Assembly: GCF_001311985.1 (NCBI RefSeq)
Contig: NZ_BBCJ01000017.1
Span: 1 to 64,000 of the forward strand
Direction of reading: 5' to 3'
Length of the DNA stretch: 64,000 bases
Origin: Geotalea toluenoxydans JCM 15764
Lineage (GTDB): Bacteria; Desulfobacterota; Desulfuromonadia; Geobacterales; Geobacteraceae
The notes under the pieces were generated by a model, which saw only the letters and a program-made list of their open reading frames with translations, searched no databases and was not told the DNA's origin. A program made the translations under genes and the position numbers. Below are positions 60,319-64,000 of the stretch, piece after piece (the first letter of the stretch is position 1; each line of letters opens with the position of its first letter).

Positions 60319-60785
60319 TTAGGAGAGGAGCGCCTTCAGCTCGGCAAGATAGTTTTCCGCCGGGGAAGTCCCGTCTTCCGGAGCCCAGGGGGCTTTTTCC
60401 CCTTCGGCCAGGGGCTGGTATGGCCCCGCTTTGGCTTCAAAGAAAATAGTCCCTGGTTCAAGGCTCACTGCCGTATGAAAAACACCGTGGGGATATCGGC
60501 AATGATCGTTCCGGTTGCCGTGTCGAGAATGGTAGTCTGCAACACTTTTCCGGCATTATCGAAGGTTAAGATGCCCAGTTTCCCCCTGAGGATGACGAAG
60601 GACTCATCCTTGACCGGGTCAAGATGGCGATGGGGACGGATGTAAGAATCGGGCTCGATGGCATTGAGCAGCCGGTGGCAGCAGAAATCGTCCGTCGGAT
60701 GCAGGTTGTAGTTCTTTCTGAGCCTCGGGTTTGCCTGGGCTTCATGGGTCAGGCCGTCCAGCAAGTTTTTATCGATGATTTTCAC
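60319..60785 (-). CDS. WbuC-like cupin protein (one frame break)
   Basis: GTG start eight bases after GAAGGG. KNYNLHPTDDFCCHRLLNAIEPDSYIRPHRHLDPVKDESF gives the metal-binding cupin motif (HRH and later Glu), with a GKLGIL turn. WbuC proteins occur in O-antigen clusters, where their role is unclear. A break near 60492 returns to FHTAVSLEPGTIFFEAKAG. About 155 residues. Confidence 0.8.
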
Positions 60786-60789
60786 AGTA

Positions 60790-61143
60790 TTACCCTTCGA
60801 CCAGGGCGAACTGGTTGCCGTCAGGGTCTGTAACCACCGCCATCTTACCCCATGGCGTCCGCTCCAGCGGCTCGGCAAACTGGACGCCCGCGGCAGTAAG
60901 CTCCTTGCACAGCGCCTCGATATCCGAAACGGTAAGGGTAATGCCTGTATGCCGCCCTGCCAGTGGCTTCGCTGCATCGTGCATGGCCAGCGCCACGCCC
61001 AGGGTAGGTCCGCCGCCGGGAAAAAACTCCATCATGGTCGGCGACTCCTGCACCAGGGGCAGCTTGAGCTGATCCTTATAGAACTGCTTGGCCTTTTCCA
61101 GGTCGAGAACAAAGACCACCATATTTTTCATCTTGATCGACAT
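60790..61143 (-). CDS. VOC-family (glyoxalase/dioxygenase fold) protein
   Basis: 117 residues: MKNMVVFVLDLEKAKQFYKDQLKL, then GITLTVSDIEALCKEL and MAVVTDPDGNQFALVE, the two beta-alpha-beta halves of the vicinal oxygen chelate fold. The first-strand metal His is not seen. The start is the ATG just after GACAGGTAACA; an ATG 63 bases upstream is less likely. Confidence 0.8.
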   Translation of the reverse strand: MSIKMKNMVVFVLDLEKAKQFYKDQLKLPLVQESPTMMEFFPGGGPTLGVALAMHDAAKPLAGRHTGITLTVSDIEALCKELTAAGVQFAEPLERTPWGKMAVVTDPDGNQFALVEG

Positions 61144-61209
61144 TGTTACCTGTCCTTTTCCCGTAAATTGAAGGCATAAAATAGCAGAGCTGCTTATGGC
61201 TGGCAAGGG

Positions 61210-61380
61210 TCATTTGCCGTGTAGGGCTCCAAGCAGCTCTTCGATAAAGAGGTCGATATATTCCTGGCTGATGGCGCTGGAATGGGGGGTGATCAATATG
61301 TCCGGTTCATGCCACAGGAGGGAATCGGTCGCCAGCGGCTCGACTGCAAAGACATCCAGACCCGCACCATGTATGTTCAT
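61210..61380 (-). pseudogene. C-terminal remnant of a D-2-hydroxyacid dehydrogenase
   Basis: The frame reads GAGLDVFAVEPLATDSLLWHE...ILITPHSSAISQEYIDLF: the strand after the NAD domain, with catalytic His in TPHSSA, through to the end of the enzyme. The preceding 250 or so residues, including the GxGxxG motif, are absent; the sequence before GAGLDVF is unrelated. This marks the left edge of the accessory segment. Confidence 0.75.
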
Positions 61381-61669
61381 GGTGGTTTCCGTGTTTTTAA
61401 AGTTCGGGGTTATTCAAGTTTTTCATTGTTGCGACTATTGGGGGTTGGATAACTCAATAAGGCTGGGGGCGAAGCAGAAAGAAGCCCTATGTATTCCAGG
61501 CAGGAGCATAAACTAAATCTGGCCCAGTTTCCTTCAATTACCAGCCCATCTGACATGACCCCATCTGGCAATGGCTGAGAGCAAACCTGCTTGACCTGTG
61601 TTGCGCTTCATTGGCCAGTTTCCGTCAATTATAGATTGACTTTATACGTCATTGCCGTATATTGACTCT
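61381..61669. other. 289-base gap with a direct repeat and the toxin promoter
   Basis: Two near-identical 20-base stretches (GGCCCAGTTTCCTTCAATTA at about 61520 and GGCCAGTTTCCGTCAATTAT at about 61612) lie 91 bases apart. Between them are CCATCTGACATGACCCCATCTGGC. The gap may be the scar of an insertion. No coding sequence is seen. Confidence 0.5.
61636..61663 (+). promoter_or_regulatory. Promoter of the toxin-antitoxin pair
   Basis: TTGACT and TATATT with a 16-base spacer, ending only seven bases before the toxin ATG, so the transcript may be leaderless. ATTGACT occurs twice, 24 bases apart, a possible antitoxin operator. Confidence 0.5.
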
Positions 61670-61990
61670 ATGGTCACATTCGTCGAATCACCGCTATTTA
61701 CCAAGCAGGTCCATGATTATCTGACAGACGACGAATACCGGGTTTTTCAGGCGTTCCTTACTGCCACCCCAAATGCAGGCGATGTGGTACGCGGTTCCGG
61801 TGGAGTCCGCAAGGTTCGCTGGAGCCGCCGTGGCACCGGTAAAAGTGGTGGTGTGAGAGTCCTTTATTTTGCCCGTTCAGAAGCAGGCGAAATCTGGTTA
61901 CTTCTGATTTATGCTAAAAGCGCTGTTGACAGCATTCCCGGCCACATTCTCAAAGCACTCAAAGAGGAGATGGAACATGTCATTCGATGA
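61670..61990 (+). CDS. RelE/HigB-family toxin
   Basis: 106 residues with a RelE-like fold: TFVESPLFTKQVHDYL, GGVRKVRWSRRGTGKSGGVRVLYF and LLLIYAKS. Most members cleave mRNA at the ribosome. It precedes the antitoxin, the HigBA order, with a 14-base overlap. Confidence 0.88.
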   Translation: MVTFVESPLFTKQVHDYLTDDEYRVFQAFLTATPNAGDVVRGSGGVRKVRWSRRGTGKSGGVRVLYFARSEAGEIWLLLIYAKSAVDSIPGHILKALKEEMEHVIR

Positions 61991-62288
61991 AAAAGAACTG
62001 CTTGCACGCGATGCGAATCGTAATATTGGTGAAGAACTGCTCCAGGCCGTACGAGACATTAAGGCGGGCAAGGTCGGGCGTGTTTCCACCCTTGAAGTTT
62101 CTCCAATAGCTACCGCTCGTCAAAAAATCGGCCTTTCACAGAGCGAGTTCGCAAAAATGCTCGGTGTGTCGCTCCGAACTCTCCAGGAGTGGGAGCAAGG
62201 ACGCCGGACGCCATCAGGCGCGGCGAAGTCTCTTATCACCATTGCCATCAAAAAGCCGGAGATTATAAAGGAATTGCTCGCTGCTTAA
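61977..62288 (+). CDS. Xre-family antitoxin
   Basis: 103 residues. The helix-turn-helix is ATARQKIGLSQSEFAKMLGVSLRTLQEWEQGRRTPSG. The N-terminal part likely wraps the toxin. NadS/HigA-type antitoxin that would repress its own operon. Confidence 0.9.
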   Translation: MSFDEKELLARDANRNIGEELLQAVRDIKAGKVGRVSTLEVSPIATARQKIGLSQSEFAKMLGVSLRTLQEWEQGRRTPSGAAKSLITIAIKKPEIIKELLAA

Positions 62289-62344
62289 GTAGTCCGGGTT
62301 CCTGCAAATCACCAGATGCAAAGCCTGACATCATCTCCCTATTT

Positions 62345-63004
62345 TCAGGGGCTGATCTCAGACCCTGCCTTGACTTGAGCTCCAGCCTCACCCCATTTCC
62401 GTGCCAGCTTTTCAATGCTTTTGCTGCTTTCCGTCGCGATACCATCTTGGAAGAGCGTCACTTTGTAGCGGCGATTCAGGGCGCCACGGGCTGTGGCGTT
62501 CACACAGTAAGCCCCGTCCAAGCCCGTGATTAATAATTGGCTTATCTGCTTTTCTGCAAGGTAAGCGTCAAGCTCGGGGTTGGAAAACGCGTCCGGCCGA
62601 TTCTTGGAGAGGGTGATGGCCATGGGGACTTTGATGAGGCGGTGGTCCATGTCCGTTCCAGGGGAACCAGGAGCGTTGATCCCGTCTGTGAAAAATGACA
62701 TGATTGGGTTATCGATCACATTTTTTATATAAACAACAGTAAGTCCCTTTTTTTGAGCCTGTGCAAGTAAGGTGTTAGAGACCCTCACAATTCGGTCTCC
62801 GTCATGGTACCGCTTCTTAGCTTGGGGTCCCGTGTAATCTTCCTGGATATCAATGATGAGAAGTGCAGCACGTGGAACTGCATATTTCTTGATTGGTATT
62901 CCCCTTGTTGGACGCATGCTCCAGTAGATCAGAGCAAAGAGCATAAGTGCCAAAAGAAGAACCGAAGTAGCCGACCAGTACAGAAATTTTTTCAATCGCT
63001 TCAT
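62345..63004 (-). CDS. Membrane-anchored isochorismatase-family hydrolase
   Basis: About 219 residues. N-terminal helix (residues 9-28), then the cysteine hydrolase fold with Asp in LLIIDIQEDYTG (D52), Lys in the SKNRPDAF region and Cys in GAYCVNATARGA. A signal anchor is unusual in this family. Lies in the accessory end, the first of the cassette-like genes. Confidence 0.85.
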   Translation of the reverse strand: MKRLKKFLYWSATSVLLLALMLFALIYWSMRPTRGIPIKKYAVPRAALLIIDIQEDYTGPQAKKRYHDGDRIVRVSNTLLAQAQKKGLTVVYIKNVIDNPIMSFFTDGINAPGSPGTDMDHRLIKVPMAITLSKNRPDAFSNPELDAYLAEKQISQLLITGLDGAYCVNATARGALNRRYKVTLFQDGIATESSKSIEKLARKWGEAGAQVKAGSEISP

Positions 63005-63035
63005 TATAGATGTCTCTCTCTTGACTTTATTGTTG

Positions 63036-63094
63036 TAACACAACGGCTCAAGGAACACGGGGCGCGAAGCGATCCAGTGGAGCTCGTTGTTCGC
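63036..63094 (-). repeat. attC-like imperfect hairpin 1
   Basis: On the plus strand ACAACG/CGTTGT, GCTC/GAGC with a bulged T, CAC/GTG and GGGGCGC-GAA-GCGATCC form one long imperfect hairpin. It lies directly after the stop of the gene at 63099 and 31 bases before the next start. Confidence 0.45.
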
Positions 63095-63098
63095 GTTT

Positions 63099-63734
63099 TT
63101 AATTGTCAATCTTGATGGACTTAAGTATCTCTGCGAATTCTTTTTCTGATACATCCGGACCCTCCTGATGGCCTGACATGCTCAACATAAACATGAACTT
63201 GCCACGAGGAATAAGCCAAAGTCTGCTCAAGGTCGGAAACGTCCTTCCTTCGGCGTTGCTAACGGTGTACTTGGATTTGGTATAGGCAGCCTTCTGACCA
63301 CCAACAACTGTCTCTCTTATATTTTCGACGGACTTGAAATCAACCATTGCACGTTGCATTGACGGGATCACTAAATTCATAAGCTCCAGGGCAGACTTGT
63401 CTTCTAGTTGACCAAGCGGGCGAAGTAGGATTTGCACACTTGGATTAAGATCGTCGTATGGTTCTTCATATTTCATTATCGCTATCAAGGGAGCGCTAGC
63501 CCTTTGCCTCATCTGTTCTTCTAGCTCTTTATCTTTTAATCGCACATTAGCACGATTGGTAGCGATCTGGTCAGTAGTGGCAAAGACCCAGCCTTTTGGT
63601 TTAGTTATTGAGAACCCTGCCGTTGGACTTCTGAATGTATCCTCCTCTTGTTTTGAATTGCCTTTCTCGGCAGCCATGGCAGGCAGGAGTGTTATCAGGG
63701 TAATAAAGAGGGATACTATTATTTTCTTTGCCAT
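63099..63734 (-). CDS. Secreted protein of unknown function, PsbP/DUF1795-like
   Basis: About 211 residues with signal peptide (to LLPAMAAE), then a compact domain with AGFSITKPKGWVF near the start and EFAEILKSIKI at the end, recalling periplasmic PsbP/DUF1795 domains. AAGGAAAGATA precedes the ATG. Confidence 0.65.
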   Translation of the reverse strand: MAKKIIVSLFITLITLLPAMAAEKGNSKQEEDTFRSPTAGFSITKPKGWVFATTDQIATNRANVRLKDKELEEQMRQRASAPLIAIMKYEEPYDDLNPSVQILLRPLGQLEDKSALELMNLVIPSMQRAMVDFKSVENIRETVVGGQKAAYTKSKYTVSNAEGRTFPTLSRLWLIPRGKFMFMLSMSGHQEGPDVSEKEFAEILKSIKIDN

Positions 63735-63750
63735 TATCTTTCCTTTCTTT

Positions 63751-63816
63751 GCGCGAACGTCGTGGGGCGCAGTGGCGGAGCGAAGCGGAGACCGGCTGCC
63801 GCTGCCTGGTTGGGGA
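63751..63816 (-). repeat. attC-like imperfect hairpin 2
   Basis: AAC and GTT ends 55 or so bases apart, GCAGTGGC paired with GCCGCTGC, and a GCGAAGCG apex shared with hairpin 1. It ends 17 bases before the start of the next gene on the minus strand. Confidence 0.4.
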
Positions 63817-63838
63817 TTCCTGTATCCATAAAACGCGT

Positions 63839-64000
63839 TCAGGAGCGACTTTTCACGAAACGGCGAGTCGCTGGCGTGCGCTCTATTGATGCAGTAAGCC
63901 AGTCTCCCATGCATAAATGGCTGAGTTCTTTCACAAGCTTCCGGTTTATAAGGTAGGCCATCGCGGGATTCAAACGCCTTGCCTCCCAGCCGTATATCTC
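63839..64000 (-). CDS. Partial open frame running off the window edge
   Basis: The last 53 residues of a minus-strand frame, open from the window end: MAYLINRKLVKELSHLCMGDW, ending ATRRFVKSRS before a stop 23 bases from hairpin 2. No family recognised. Kept because its stop fits the cassette spacing. Confidence 0.35.
   Translation of the reverse strand, partial: EIYGWEARRLNPAMAYLINRKLVKELSHLCMGDWLTASIERTPATRRFVKSRS

Overview
The window reads as a bacterial chromosome segment, most likely from the Geobacteraceae/Geobacterales branch of the Desulfuromonadia. This is an inference from gene content: a cbb3-type oxidase, c-type-haem sensor proteins, a complete gspC-N type II secretion operon, futalosine-pathway menaquinone genes, a fused homocysteine methyltransferase/MTHF reductase and a small siroheme protein. 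I could run no database search. About 65 protein genes are supported; I saw no rRNA, tRNA or CRISPR array. Roughly 50 single-base frame breaks, nearly all apparent one-base losses, run through about 28 otherwise well conserved genes (lon, thiL, folK, gspD/E/F/L, cheA and others). I read these as sequence or assembly errors, so broken genes are given as one feature across their whole span with the approximate break points.

Region by region. 1-3.7 kb: cbb3 oxidase operon in which CcoO carries an extra c-type domain and a separate monohaem cytochrome closes the operon. 3.8-5.3 kb: a sensorless histidine kinase and a hotdog thioesterase. 5.5-9.7 kb (minus): SafE-like protein, CcoI-like copper ATPase and an FAD oxidoreductase, a probable oxidase-maturation operon. 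9.8-15.4 kb: an OB-fold secreted protein, then a tightly coupled run of CHASE2 adenylate cyclase, SH3 protein, M48 lipoprotein peptidase and Ste24-like peptidase. 15.6-27 kb (minus): type II secretion genes gspC, D, E, F, G, H, I, J, K, L, M, N from one clear promoter to one terminator. 27.2-28.8 kb: mqnB and mqnD. 29-31.7 kb: a large haem-binding multi-PAS sensor with no visible output domain. 31.8-41.4 kb: RlpA, TPR proteins, Hsp20, Lon, ThiL, YjbQ, FolK, transaldolase. 41.5-47.2 kb: DedA, methionine-synthesis fusion, siroheme protein, TtcA, polyferredoxin. 47.4-51.5 kb (minus): DksA-type protein, RimO, YajQ and two tandem LolA-like proteins. 51.6-56.3 kb (minus): a PilZ-CheR-MCP-CheW-CheA chemosensory operon. 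56.5-61.1 kb (minus): BON protein, membrane protein, aminotransferase, SH3 protein, WbuC-like cupin, VOC protein.

The right end (61.2-64 kb) is accessory. A 2-hydroxyacid dehydrogenase survives only as its C-terminal tail. Next to it lies a RelE/HigB-type toxin with an Xre antitoxin, then two same-strand genes and a partial third separated by imperfect hairpins with an AAC...GTT frame and a shared GCGAAGCG apex. The spacing resembles integron gene cassettes. Together with the re-partitioned cbb3 oxidase, the coupled CHASE2/SH3/M48 operon and the heptanucleotide repeats inside the gspH leader, this is what most deserves a second look.
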